A stretch of 64,000 bases of DNA, from contig NZ_LMEC01000025.1 of NCBI RefSeq assembly GCF_001425265.1, forward strand, positions 62,305-126,304, in the 5' to 3' direction. This document shows, piece by piece, positions 7,879-15,625 of this stretch. The stretch comes from Massilia sp. Root418. GTDB lineage: Bacteria; Pseudomonadota; Gammaproteobacteria; Burkholderiales; Burkholderiaceae_D. Positions within the stretch are counted from its first letter, which is position 1. Each line of letters begins with the position of its first letter. The notes under the pieces are model-generated. The model worked only from the letters and a program-made list of their open reading frames with translations. It searched no databases and had not been told where the DNA came from. A program made the position numbers and the translations under genes.

Positions 7879-10284
7879 TCAGAATTCGTGACGGGCTGTA
7901 ACGCCCACGGTGCGCGGCGTGGCGATGACCGCGTTGTAGGAACCGAAACCGCTATTCCACATACTGGTGTAGTAGTGCTTGTCGAACGCGTTCTTCACCC
8001 ACAGCGACACGTCCCACGCCGCGCCGCGCGTGGTGCGCAGGCCCAGAGAGAAATTGCTCACGCTGTAAGCCGGGATCTTCGAATACTCGGAGGCGTCCAG
8101 CGTACCGTAAGTGGCGGCGCGGTAGGAATAATTGGCGTTGTAATAGGCTTGCCGGCCTTCCCCCGCCGCGTGCGCGTACTGCGCGCCCAGGTTGCCGATC
8201 CAGCGCGGCGCGTTCACCAGCGCGTTGCGGCCGGACAGGTCGCAGAAGGTGGCGGCGCGCTCCGGCGGGCAAGGCGCGTTGCGGTAGTCCAGGTAGCTGG
8301 CGTCGTTGAAGGACCCGTTGGCGCGCAGCGTCAGCCCTTTCAGCGGCGTGGCGATGGCTTCGATTTCCAGGCCGCGCGTCCTGACGTCGCCCGCGTTGGT
8401 GAGATAGGAGCTGCGGCTGACCGGGTCATAAGCGTTGCTCTGATAGCCGTGCACCACGGTGGCGAAAAGGTTGCCGTTCAGTTGCAGGCGGTTGTTCAGC
8501 AAGCTGCTTTTCACGCCCAGCTCCAGCGCATTGGCGCGCTCGGTCCCCACCAGCATCGACGCTGCGCCGCCTGTGCCCGGGACGGCGAGGTTGATGCCGC
8601 CGGATTTTTCCCCGTGCGATAGGCTCGAATAGAGCAGCACTTCCGGCGTAGCCTTGTAGCCCACGCTGAGCAGCGCCGTGGGACTGAACTGGGTCAGGCC
8701 CAGGGTGCCGGAATCGTAGGCGCCGTAGCGGGCGTTGCGCGCGGCCAGCGCCGCCCCTGTGACCGGCGCGCCGCCGGTGGGCGCGTAGCGCAGCACGCGC
8801 GCGGTCTTGTCCTCGTAGCTGGCGCGCACGCCGGCGGTGACGTCCAGCTTGTCCGTGGCGTGCCAGGTGGACTGGGCGAACAGCGCGTAGCTGTTCACAC
8901 GCAGCTGGCCGGGCGCGTCGCTGCTCAGGTTGGCCCAGGCGCCTGCCGGATTGCCGTTGTAGATATCGGCCAGCGGGCCGTTGACGGTGAAGGAGTTGTT
9001 GTCCAGCTCCTGGTAGTAGTAATAGGCGCCGAACACCGACTCCAGCGCCTGGCCGGACGGCGTGGCCCAGCGCAACTCCTGCGTGAACTGCTTGTGGCGC
9101 GCGGAGGCGCCCACGTTCAGGGTGACCGGTACCGGCAGGCCGTCGTCATTGCGCGGCGTGAAGTTCCAGTAGCGATAGGCGCTGACGGAGGTGAGCTTAT
9201 GGTCGCCCGCCAGCGTCCAGTTGGCCTCGGCCGAAGCGCCGCCCTGGTGCACCGTCACGTGCGAGCCGTTGTCCAGGTTGACCGCGCGCTGGGCCGGGTC
9301 CAGCACCGGCGTGGCGCCCACCAGTTTGGCCTGCGCGATCGCGCGGCCGCTTGGGCCGGCGTTGTAGAAGACCAGTGTGCCGTTGTTGGAGTCTTCCTCG
9401 TTGTAGTCGGCGATCAGGCGCAGGCTGAAGTCGCGGTTCGGTTCATACAGGGCCTGGGCGCGGAATCCCTGGCGGTCGCCGCCCTGTACCTTGCCGCCGT
9501 CATACAGGTTAGTGATGTAGCCGTCGTCGCGCGTCTTGTAGGCCGACAGGCGGCCCGCCAGCGTGTCGGTCAGGCCGCCGGACAGCACCAGCCTGGCCTG
9601 GCCGTAGCCGAACCGGCCGCCGGACAGCTCGATGCTGCGCTCCGGGTTGAAGGTGGGCTTCTTGGTGGCGATATTGAGCACCCCGGCGGTAGTGTTCTTG
9701 CCGAACAGCGTGCCTTGCGGGCCGCGCAGCAGTTCCAGCTGCTGCACGTCGAGCGCGTCGAAGGCGGCCATGCCGGGGCGGGCCAGGTAGACATTGTCCA
9801 GGTAGATGCCGACGCTGCCTTCCAGGCCATCGCTGGCCGGATTGTTGCCCAGGCCGCGCACGGCAAAGCTCATCTGGCGGGCATGCACGTAGTTGATGGT
9901 GGTGCTGGGCAGCAGCTGCTGCAGATCCTGCACGCGGTAGGTGCGGCTGCCGTCCAGCGCATCCTCGCCCAGCACGGTCATCGGCGTGGGCACGTTCTGC
10001 GAACTCTCGACGCGGCGGCGGGTCGTCACCAGCACGCTTTGCACGGCGCCCACGATGACCGGCTCGGCGCCGCTGGCGGCGGCGGTGCCCACGCTGGCGG
10101 CCGCACCGGCAGCGGCTTCGGCCTGCACATCGGCGGCGGTTTCTGCTGCCGTTTCCGCTGCATCGGCGGCGGCATGCAGCGGCGCAGCCAGCGCCAGCAC
10201 GGCCAGCGCGATGGTACTCAGTTGCGGAACCGGCCGCGATGGACTGCGGCTGGCGAGACGGTTTGCTGCGGATTTCTGTACCAC
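7879..10284 (-). CDS. TonB-dependent outer-membrane receptor of the arylsulfate locus
   Basis: This 801-residue receptor has a signal-like N-terminus (LSTIALAVLALAAPLHAAAD). An alanine-rich linker follows, then a plug domain (NVPTPMTVLGEDAL, RVQDLQQLLPSTTINY, VRGLGNN, LELLRGPQGTLFGKNTTAGV). The long beta-barrel ends in the terminal aromatic HEF. I chose a GTG start at 10284 because it follows AAGGGGAG; the open frame runs on to 10902, but that part overlaps the arylsulfotransferase gene antiparallel in frame and has no export signal. Its place between the arylsulfotransferase and the sulfatase suggests it imports a sulfated organic compound across the outer membrane. The ligand is unknown. 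Confidence 0.9.
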   Translation of the reverse strand: MVQKSAANRLASRSPSRPVPQLSTIALAVLALAAPLHAAADAAETAAETAADVQAEAAAGAAASVGTAAASGAEPVIVGAVQSVLVTTRRRVESSQNVPTPMTVLGEDALDGSRTYRVQDLQQLLPSTTINYVHARQMSFAVRGLGNNPASDGLEGSVGIYLDNVYLARPGMAAFDALDVQQLELLRGPQGTLFGKNTTAGVLNIATKKPTFNPERSIELSGGRFGYGQARLVLSGGLTDTLAGRLSAYKTRDDGYITNLYDGGKVQGGDRQGFRAQALYEPNRDFSLRLIADYNEEDSNNGTLVFYNAGPSGRAIAQAKLVGATPVLDPAQRAVNLDNGSHVTVHQGGASAEANWTLAGDHKLTSVSAYRYWNFTPRNDDGLPVPVTLNVGASARHKQFTQELRWATPSGQALESVFGAYYYYQELDNNSFTVNGPLADIYNGNPAGAWANLSSDAPGQLRVNSYALFAQSTWHATDKLDVTAGVRASYEDKTARVLRYAPTGGAPVTGAALAARNARYGAYDSGTLGLTQFSPTALLSVGYKATPEVLLYSSLSHGEKSGGINLAVPGTGGAASMLVGTERANALELGVKSSLLNNRLQLNGNLFATVVHGYQSNAYDPVSRSSYLTNAGDVRTRGLEIEAIATPLKGLTLRANGSFNDASYLDYRNAPCPPERAATFCDLSGRNALVNAPRWIGNLGAQYAHAAGEGRQAYYNANYSYRAATYGTLDASEYSKIPAYSVSNFSLGLRTTRGAAWDVSLWVKNAFDKHYYTSMWNSGFGSYNAVIATPRTVGVTARHEF

Positions 10285-10367
10285 GGTACTCCCCTTGTTT
10301 GAATTTTTGCGCAAGCGCTCCCCTGCCTGTGCGGCATGCGGCATGAAGGGCGCTGCGGATTGCTTTG

Positions 10368-11753
10368 TTATTTGTCGGCGAGCGCTTTTTCTGAGCGCGG
10401 AGTGCCCTGTGGGACCCATTCGTAAGGGACCGGCTGCGCGCGATAGACCCAGTTGGTCCTCACCTGCTTGCCTCCACCACCGACGGCTGAATTGCCGAAA
10501 TAAGGACTGACGTATTCCCACACGATGTCGCCCTGCGGCGTCACCTGGAAGAAGCGGCCGTTCATGCCTTCGTCCACCAGCGTGTTCCCGTTCGGCAGGC
10601 GTCGTGCGCTGCTGATGAAGGCGCTGTAGAAGCTCCACTGGGTCTGGCTGGAATCGGCGGCCGTGTACTGCCACACGATCTGCTTGCTGACCGGATCGAT
10701 CTCCAGTACCCGCGAATGCGGGAAGATGCCGGGGCTCACGCGCGGATAGCCCGCCTCTCCCTGGTTGTCGAACACCAGGAGGTTGCCCGCGCCGGGCAAA
10801 CCCTTGGCGATCAGGTGCGCGTCGTGCGGGCCGATGATCTGGTCCACGGCGCGCGGTACCTTGGAGCCGGCAATGGCCTGGTAGTCCGGGCCCAGGTTCC
10901 ACACCACCTTGCCGCTCTGCTTGTCGATGATGGCGATGAAGTTCGCCTCGCGGGAACCGATGATGATGTTATCGGGATGGAAGCGCCGGTCGCCCTGCTC
11001 GAACCACTTGTTCGCGCCCAGCACGGCCATATTGTTCACGTGCAGATAGTCCACCGGGCCGGCACCCAGGTGCGGCCGCGCCGCGCGCACCAGCTTCAGC
11101 GCCTCGGGCGTAAAGCCGAATTCCTCCAGGTGGTCGGACGCCACCCATTTCCACGCGATGGCGCCGGACGGCGTGACCTCATAAATCACATCATCGAGCA
11201 CCTGTGCGGCCTGGAAGCCCGGCACGCTGTGCACCAGGTTGGCGAGCACCAGCGTGTTACCGTTGGCAAGGCGGCGCCAGTCATGGTGCTGCTTGGCCGC
11301 GCCGCCCGGCGCGCCGCTGCTGGCCACCGAGGCCGAACCATACGCTTCCTGTGCGCCGGCGCCCCATTGCCACACCACCTTGCCGTTCCAATCGAGTTCG
11401 CCGATGCTGGTGTTGCCCAGGCCATTGCCGGTGGTCTGCGCACCGGGCACGCTGCCCAGCTGCAGCAGGATGTTGCCCTGCTTGCCGCCCGCCAGCGCAG
11501 GCTCCAGCAGCAAAGGCGGAAAGCCCTCGTGCGGCCACTGGCGCACCTCGTTGCCGTTCATGTCGATCAGGTGGGTCTTCTTGTCCTGGCCGCTGAATAC
11601 CACGTAGCTGTTATAGGCGCGGGCCGGATCGTAGCGCGTGACGCCGGTGGGGTAAACGCTGGGCCCCGCCATCGCAGCGCCGGCCGCCATCGCCAGCCAG
11701 GCGCCCGCCGCCGCAACCGTTCCCCATGCCGCACCTGCCTTCGCTACCGCCAT
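10368..11753 (-). CDS. Arylsulfotransferase (ASST-like), exported
   Basis: This 461-residue protein has a signal peptide ending AAGAAMAGP. The body matches the arylsulfotransferase beta-propeller families, with repeated blade text such as NGNTLVLANLVHSV, GAIAWKWVASDHLEEFG, GKVVWNLGPDYQ, GPHDAHLIAKG, FPHSRVLEIDP and GDIVWEYVSPYFG. ASST enzymes transfer sulfate between phenolic compounds in the periplasm without PAPS. The start at 11753 has an excellent AAGGAGG site five bases upstream; an upstream ATG at 11771 would place the ribosome-binding site inside the gene. It is the first gene of an operon with the TonB receptor (83 bases downstream) and the sulfatase. The AT-rich stretch 11800-11880 upstream (ATAATATTAT palindrome near 11840) is the likely promoter region. 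Confidence 0.85.
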   Translation of the reverse strand: MAVAKAGAAWGTVAAAGAWLAMAAGAAMAGPSVYPTGVTRYDPARAYNSYVVFSGQDKKTHLIDMNGNEVRQWPHEGFPPLLLEPALAGGKQGNILLQLGSVPGAQTTGNGLGNTSIGELDWNGKVVWQWGAGAQEAYGSASVASSGAPGGAAKQHHDWRRLANGNTLVLANLVHSVPGFQAAQVLDDVIYEVTPSGAIAWKWVASDHLEEFGFTPEALKLVRAARPHLGAGPVDYLHVNNMAVLGANKWFEQGDRRFHPDNIIIGSREANFIAIIDKQSGKVVWNLGPDYQAIAGSKVPRAVDQIIGPHDAHLIAKGLPGAGNLLVFDNQGEAGYPRVSPGIFPHSRVLEIDPVSKQIVWQYTAADSSQTQWSFYSAFISSARRLPNGNTLVDEGMNGRFFQVTPQGDIVWEYVSPYFGNSAVGGGGKQVRTNWVYRAQPVPYEWVPQGTPRSEKALADK

Positions 11754-11888
11754 CACCGCCTCCTTGTGCATCCCGCAATGTTGAAATTCGAGACTGCATC
11801 ATAGGGAGGCGCGCGGCGGCGCACCACGAATCATTTTGCATAATATTATTTGGCGCCCCGGCATTAGCTCATAGCCAAATACATAGGT

Positions 11889-13763
11889 TCAGCGCGGCAC
11901 GACCATCACAGGGCACAGCTGGTAAGGATAAGGATCGGCGCCGATGTGGGCCGGGTAGATTTTGCAGGCGGTGCCGTCCAGCGCCAGTCCGTAGCCTTGC
12001 AGCGTCTTCTGCGCCTCGGCCACCACGGCGCGGTCCAGCGCCGGCAAGTCCATGCGGTACTTCGGCTGCAGCTCCAGCGCGCAATGCTGCCCGCCCGGCG
12101 CGCCCGCCAGCGGCTGCATTTGCACCTGGAAGCGCACGCGCTTCAGTATGCGGTCCAGCTTCGCGCAGCCGGCCTCGCTTTCGGTCAGGCCCAGCATCTG
12201 CGCCAGCTTGAGCTTTCTCGGCACGCTGTCCTGCTTGTAGTTCTTGTTGGCGTAAAGCATGGCGTAATGCGGTCCCGGGCGGCTGGCGATGACGGCGTTG
12301 ATGCGGTCCACGTGGGCCGGGGTGGAAGGGAAGCCCACCAGCGACACCACGCTCACCTCTTTCGGCATGAGCGTGGCCATCCAGCCCATGGGCGGATGCA
12401 CGTGCGCGGTGAACACGATGGTGGACGCAGGCTGCGCAAACGGCGGCAGCTCGGCGCTGAAGCTCTTGCTGGCCCATGGCGCATGGCCCCAGGTAACGAA
12501 GGGGAACACCGCCAGCGTGGTGAAGGCCAGCACCCAGCCGCCCACGCGGCGTGCAGCACCCGGCGCAAGGACACGCTGCAGCAGCACCCACACCACCAGC
12601 GGCGCCAGCATCTCGATAGGGATCAGGTAGCGGTGGATGCTGAACAGCTTCATCCAGCCCAGGTAGCCCAGCGCGAAGAAGACCAGCACAAAACAGGCAC
12701 GCGGCGCCAGCGCGGGCTTGCCATCGCGCCGCTTGGTCACGCGCACGAACAGCAGATAGGCGCACACGCCGATAAACAGCAGGTACACGATGGGCCAGAT
12801 GGTCTGGCGCAGCGCCACTTCCGACACCCGCAGGAAGTCGAAAGTGAATACGATGGGCCAGAACAGCGCTTCGAGCGCGTTCTTGGGCAAGTGGAAGGCA
12901 TCCATCACGGCCACTTGCTGCGCCAGCGGGCTGCGGAAGATGCCGTTAAATTGCGGGAACAGCGGATTGCCGAAAGCCTGCCACATCTTCAGGAGCCACC
13001 AGCCGGCCGTCACGGCGATGCCGGCCAGCGTGGCGACGCCGAACAGGAAGGCGAGGCGGAAGCGCAGCCACAGCGTGCCGGGCGCCACGGCGAAGGCGGC
13101 GCACAATGCCAGCGCATAGGTGGCATTGGTCAGTTTCAGGCCGGTGCCCAGGCCCATGACGAAGCCGGCGCCCAGCGCGGCCAGCACGGCGGCGCGGCTC
13201 CATTGCTGCAACTGGTCCCAGCGCCGCAGCAGGATGAGCAGCGCGCCCAGCACCAGCAGCGCGGTCATATTGTCGCCCATCGAATTGCCCAGCTCCGACA
13301 GGAAGCCGGCGCTGCATGCGCCGGCTATCCCCAGGAGCAGCGGTACGCGGTAGCCGCCGCCCTGGTCCGCACCCAGCACGCAGCGTGCGATGGCGAACAG
13401 CAGCACGAAGTTCAGCCCATGCAGGACACCGAACACGAAGCCGGTGACCGGGCCGGGGAACCAGGCGGTCATCAGATAGTACGGTAGGTCCAGCGTGGGG
13501 TTGAAATAGCTTTGCCACTGGCCGGGCGCAATGTCCACGCCCATGCGGCCGTTCAGCAGCGCGTGCGGGTTGTAGAGGTGATAGTTCTTCATATCCCAGC
13601 CGTCGTCCTGGCCCAGCATCAGCGACATGAGGCCGAACAGCAGCGGCACCAGCACTGCGGCAAGCATGGGGGCGCGCGGGCCGGACAGCGCCCGGGTGCG
13701 GCGCGCGAACCAGGCTTCCAGGGCAACGAGGGGCCGTAACAGCAGAGAGAGGGAAGACGTCAT
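11889..13763 (-). CDS. Polytopic membrane protein, GT-C glycosyltransferase-like
   Basis: This 624-residue protein has about ten or more predicted membrane helices. Near the N-terminus, after the first helix, it carries GWDMKNYHLYNPHALLNGRM; an acidic residue in this first periplasmic loop is usual for GT-C lipid-linked glycosyltransferases. A long C-terminal soluble part (from about residue 430) has no recognised motif. GT-C enzymes use polyprenyl-phosphate sugars to modify lipids, proteins or polysaccharides. There is no polysaccharide cluster around it, so its target is unknown. It is transcribed toward the arylsulfotransferase gene and starts about 120 bases from the tRNA-Phe promoter region, pointing away from it. 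Confidence 0.65.
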   Translation of the reverse strand: MTSSLSLLLRPLVALEAWFARRTRALSGPRAPMLAAVLVPLLFGLMSLMLGQDDGWDMKNYHLYNPHALLNGRMGVDIAPGQWQSYFNPTLDLPYYLMTAWFPGPVTGFVFGVLHGLNFVLLFAIARCVLGADQGGGYRVPLLLGIAGACSAGFLSELGNSMGDNMTALLVLGALLILLRRWDQLQQWSRAAVLAALGAGFVMGLGTGLKLTNATYALALCAAFAVAPGTLWLRFRLAFLFGVATLAGIAVTAGWWLLKMWQAFGNPLFPQFNGIFRSPLAQQVAVMDAFHLPKNALEALFWPIVFTFDFLRVSEVALRQTIWPIVYLLFIGVCAYLLFVRVTKRRDGKPALAPRACFVLVFFALGYLGWMKLFSIHRYLIPIEMLAPLVVWVLLQRVLAPGAARRVGGWVLAFTTLAVFPFVTWGHAPWASKSFSAELPPFAQPASTIVFTAHVHPPMGWMATLMPKEVSVVSLVGFPSTPAHVDRINAVIASRPGPHYAMLYANKNYKQDSVPRKLKLAQMLGLTESEAGCAKLDRILKRVRFQVQMQPLAGAPGGQHCALELQPKYRMDLPALDRAVVAEAQKTLQGYGLALDGTACKIYPAHIGADPYPYQLCPVMVVPR

Positions 13764-13846
13764 GGTCTAACAGCAAAAAATCGGGAAGGTGGCATTATAG
13801 TGCGTCCAAGCAGCAGCCTTGCCAGAAATGCAAATCAAACAGGGGC

Positions 13847-13875
13847 TTGGCAAATCGAAATTTGGTTTGTATAAT
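13847..13875 (+). promoter_or_regulatory. Sigma-70 promoter of tRNA-Phe
   Basis: The -35 box TTGGCA (13847-13852) and a perfect -10 box TATAAT (13870-13875) are separated by 17 bases. The -10 is preceded by TG-like text (TTTG). The tRNA begins 12 bases after the -10 box. This is the strongest promoter match I found in the window. Confidence 0.85.
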
Positions 13876-13886
13876 TGCGGGCTCTT

Positions 13887-13962
13887 GGCCTGGTAGCTCA
13901 GTTGGTAGAGCAGAGGATTGAAAATCCTTGTGTCGGTGGTTCGATTCCGCCCCGGGCCACCA
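13887..13962 (+). tRNA. tRNA-Phe (anticodon GAA)
   Basis: The 76-base gene folds as a standard cloverleaf. The acceptor stem GGCCTGG pairs with CCGGGCC with one T-G wobble. The D-arm reads GCTCAGTTGGTAGAGC. The anticodon arm AGGATTGAAAATCCT places GAA in the loop. The T-arm has GGTTCGATTCC, and CCA is encoded at the 3' end (13960-13962). It is a single gene with its own promoter and terminator. Confidence 0.97.
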
Positions 13963-13980
13963 AGAACATCGTTCACGCAA

Positions 13981-14007
13981 CGCCCACTCATGCAAGTGGG
14001 CGTTTTT
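13981..14007 (+). terminator. Rho-independent terminator after tRNA-Phe
   Basis: A perfect 8-base stem, CGCCCACT (13981-13988) with AGTGGGCG (13995-14002), a 6-base loop, and a run of five T (14003-14007) followed by GTTTC. It lies 18 bases after the tRNA CCA end. Confidence 0.9.
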
Positions 14008-14147
14008 GTTTCTAGCATGCAGTGACTGCCGGCTTATGCGACGCACAAGACAGCACACATGGTCGCCTTCAAGAGCTCCTCATCATCGACGAGTTCCTTA
14101 TACTGCGCGTATGGGCTCAGGACAACGTTCCCGCAGCTGGCCTGGGC

Positions 14148-14555
14148 TTATCGCCGCACGCCGCGCAATCGCCTTCCCGGCACGCCAAAGTATCTGACCG
14201 CTGATTGCCGGCCCCGGGCGTTTTCCATGGTAACGAGGAAGTGCCTTCCATATGCAGCATCAGTTCCGAACCGAACTTGAAACGAGCTTATATCTTCCAG
14301 CTTAACCCCGTGCTTGGCACAGAACTCGGGAAGTACTTCCCGATAGAGTAAAACTGCACGGGCGAGACTGGGGGACGCAGGCGAGCCCGTAGTGGTCGCT
14401 CTGAGGAAATCCACGAGAATGTACCCCTCTTTCGAGGCAGCCGCTTCGGCAAAAACATCCATCGCATAATATCCCACCAGAAGGCCGATTCCACTCGCAA
14501 ACGAATCAGCGAAGTTATGTCCGATGGCTTTAATCGTTCCGAGCTTCGTCGTCAT
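14148..14555 (-). CDS. Small orphan protein of unknown function, lower GC than its neighbours
   Basis: I do not recognise this protein (about 135 residues from the ATG at 14555; a TTG at 14582 would add nine). It begins MTTKLGTIKAIGHNFADSFA, continues with a hydrophobic GIGLLVGYYAMDVF, and ends with an arginine-rich tail. The coding region is clearly richer in A+T than neighbouring genes, with less G/C at third positions. It lies directly downstream of tRNA-Phe, a common site for acquired DNA. No integrase is nearby, and no repeat of the tRNA 3' end is seen. The gap 14008-14147 holds nothing I recognise. It may be an acquired or phage-derived gene, or a decaying remnant. Confidence 0.55.
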   Translation of the reverse strand: MTTKLGTIKAIGHNFADSFASGIGLLVGYYAMDVFAEAAASKEGYILVDFLRATTTGSPASPSLARAVLLYREVLPEFCAKHGVKLEDISSFQVRFGTDAAYGRHFLVTMENARGRQSAVRYFGVPGRRLRGVRR

Positions 14556-14766
14556 ATCTTTCAAGTCATTGATCGAACCCAACTGATTGCCCAGATGTGC
14601 GCAGTGGCACTCCGCTCACTGTAGCACAGCCCAACCCAGCCTTGAACGCCCGCTTGTTACCTGATGTAATAAGTAAAGTAAATCACCGGACATTTACAGC
14701 CCCCGGCGTGTGCAATACGCTGGCGATGTCCGTGGGCAAGCCGCCCGCCTTACTCTGGAGTTCTCA

Positions 14767-15594
14767 ATGAAAAAGACCATACTCGCCGGCCTGCTGGCCG
14801 CCGCCGCCAATCTCGCCACCGCCGGCACCGTGCTGGTGGTGGTGTCCGACCAGGACAAGCTGGACCTCAAAGACGGCAAAGTCATGCAGACCGGATTCTT
14901 CCTGAACGAGCTGATGGAGCCGGTCCAGGCCTTCATCGCCGCCGGGCACACCGTCGTCTTCGCCACGCCCAGCGGCAAGGCGCCGTCGGCCGACCAGAAG
15001 TCGGACGATGTGAATTTCTGGGGCGGCAATGAAAAAGCGCGCCAGGAAAGCAAGGCCTTGCTGGCCACGCTGAAATTGACCGCCAAGGCGGGCTCGCCGG
15101 CAATCAGCTTGGCGCAGGTGAAACGCATCGGCTACGACAAGTTCGACGCGGTGTTCGTACCCGGCGGCCACATTCCGATGCAGGACCTGCTGAAGAACAA
15201 GGACCTGGGCGAGCTGCTGACCAGCTTCCACAACAATGGCAAGGTGACCGGGCTGACCTGCCACGGCACGATCGCCCTGCTGTCCACCATCCCGGACGCG
15301 CGCGGCTACGTGGGCAAGCTGGAATCGGGCCAGCGTCCGCAGCCTGCGCAGTGGATCTACACGGGCTACAAGATGACGGCCTTCACCAACGAGGAGGAGG
15401 AGCAGGCCAAGGGCTACCTGAACGGCGGACAGATGAAGCTGTTCCCGCAGGACGGCCTCGTCGCGGCCGGCGGCAACTTCGTGGAAGCCAAGGCCTGGAG
15501 CGAAAATGTGGTGGAAGACCGCGAGCTGATCTCCGGCCAGAATCCGCAGTCGGCCAAGGCGGTGGCGCTGGCCATGCTGAAGAAGCTGCACTGA
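14767..15594 (+). CDS. DJ-1/PfpI family protein, exported
   Basis: This 275-residue protein has a short signal peptide (MKKTILAGLLAAAANLATAG). The Hsp31/PfpI-like class I amidotransferase fold is visible: TVLVVVSDQD, a FATPSGK strand, the VPGGHIPMQDL loop, and the nucleophile elbow GLTCHGTIALL with cysteine near residue 165. Related proteins act as deglycases, chaperones or hydrolases; most are cytoplasmic, so the export signal is notable. The start follows CTGGAG at the right spacing, and an earlier in-frame start at 14710 would bury the signal peptide. The 180-base upstream gap contains an A/T-rich stretch around 14655-14690 that probably holds the promoter. Confidence 0.85.
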   Translation: MKKTILAGLLAAAANLATAGTVLVVVSDQDKLDLKDGKVMQTGFFLNELMEPVQAFIAAGHTVVFATPSGKAPSADQKSDDVNFWGGNEKARQESKALLATLKLTAKAGSPAISLAQVKRIGYDKFDAVFVPGGHIPMQDLLKNKDLGELLTSFHNNGKVTGLTCHGTIALLSTIPDARGYVGKLESGQRPQPAQWIYTGYKMTAFTNEEEEQAKGYLNGGQMKLFPQDGLVAAGGNFVEAKAWSENVVEDRELISGQNPQSAKAVALAMLKKLH

Positions 15595-15625
15595 TCCACA
15601 GGCCGGCTCTCGCCGCTCACGCCGC

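Noticed and set aside
8860-10302. 480-codon plus-strand open frame opposite the TonB receptor
   Set aside because: Antisense shadow; no ribosome-binding site or recognised domain.
13930-14150. Possible phage attachment site at tRNA-Phe
   Set aside because: I found no direct repeat of the tRNA 3' end downstream and no integrase gene.
13767-14197. Open frames crossing the tRNA-Phe gene on both strands
   Set aside because: They overlap a perfect tRNA cloverleaf and its terminator; no protein features are seen.
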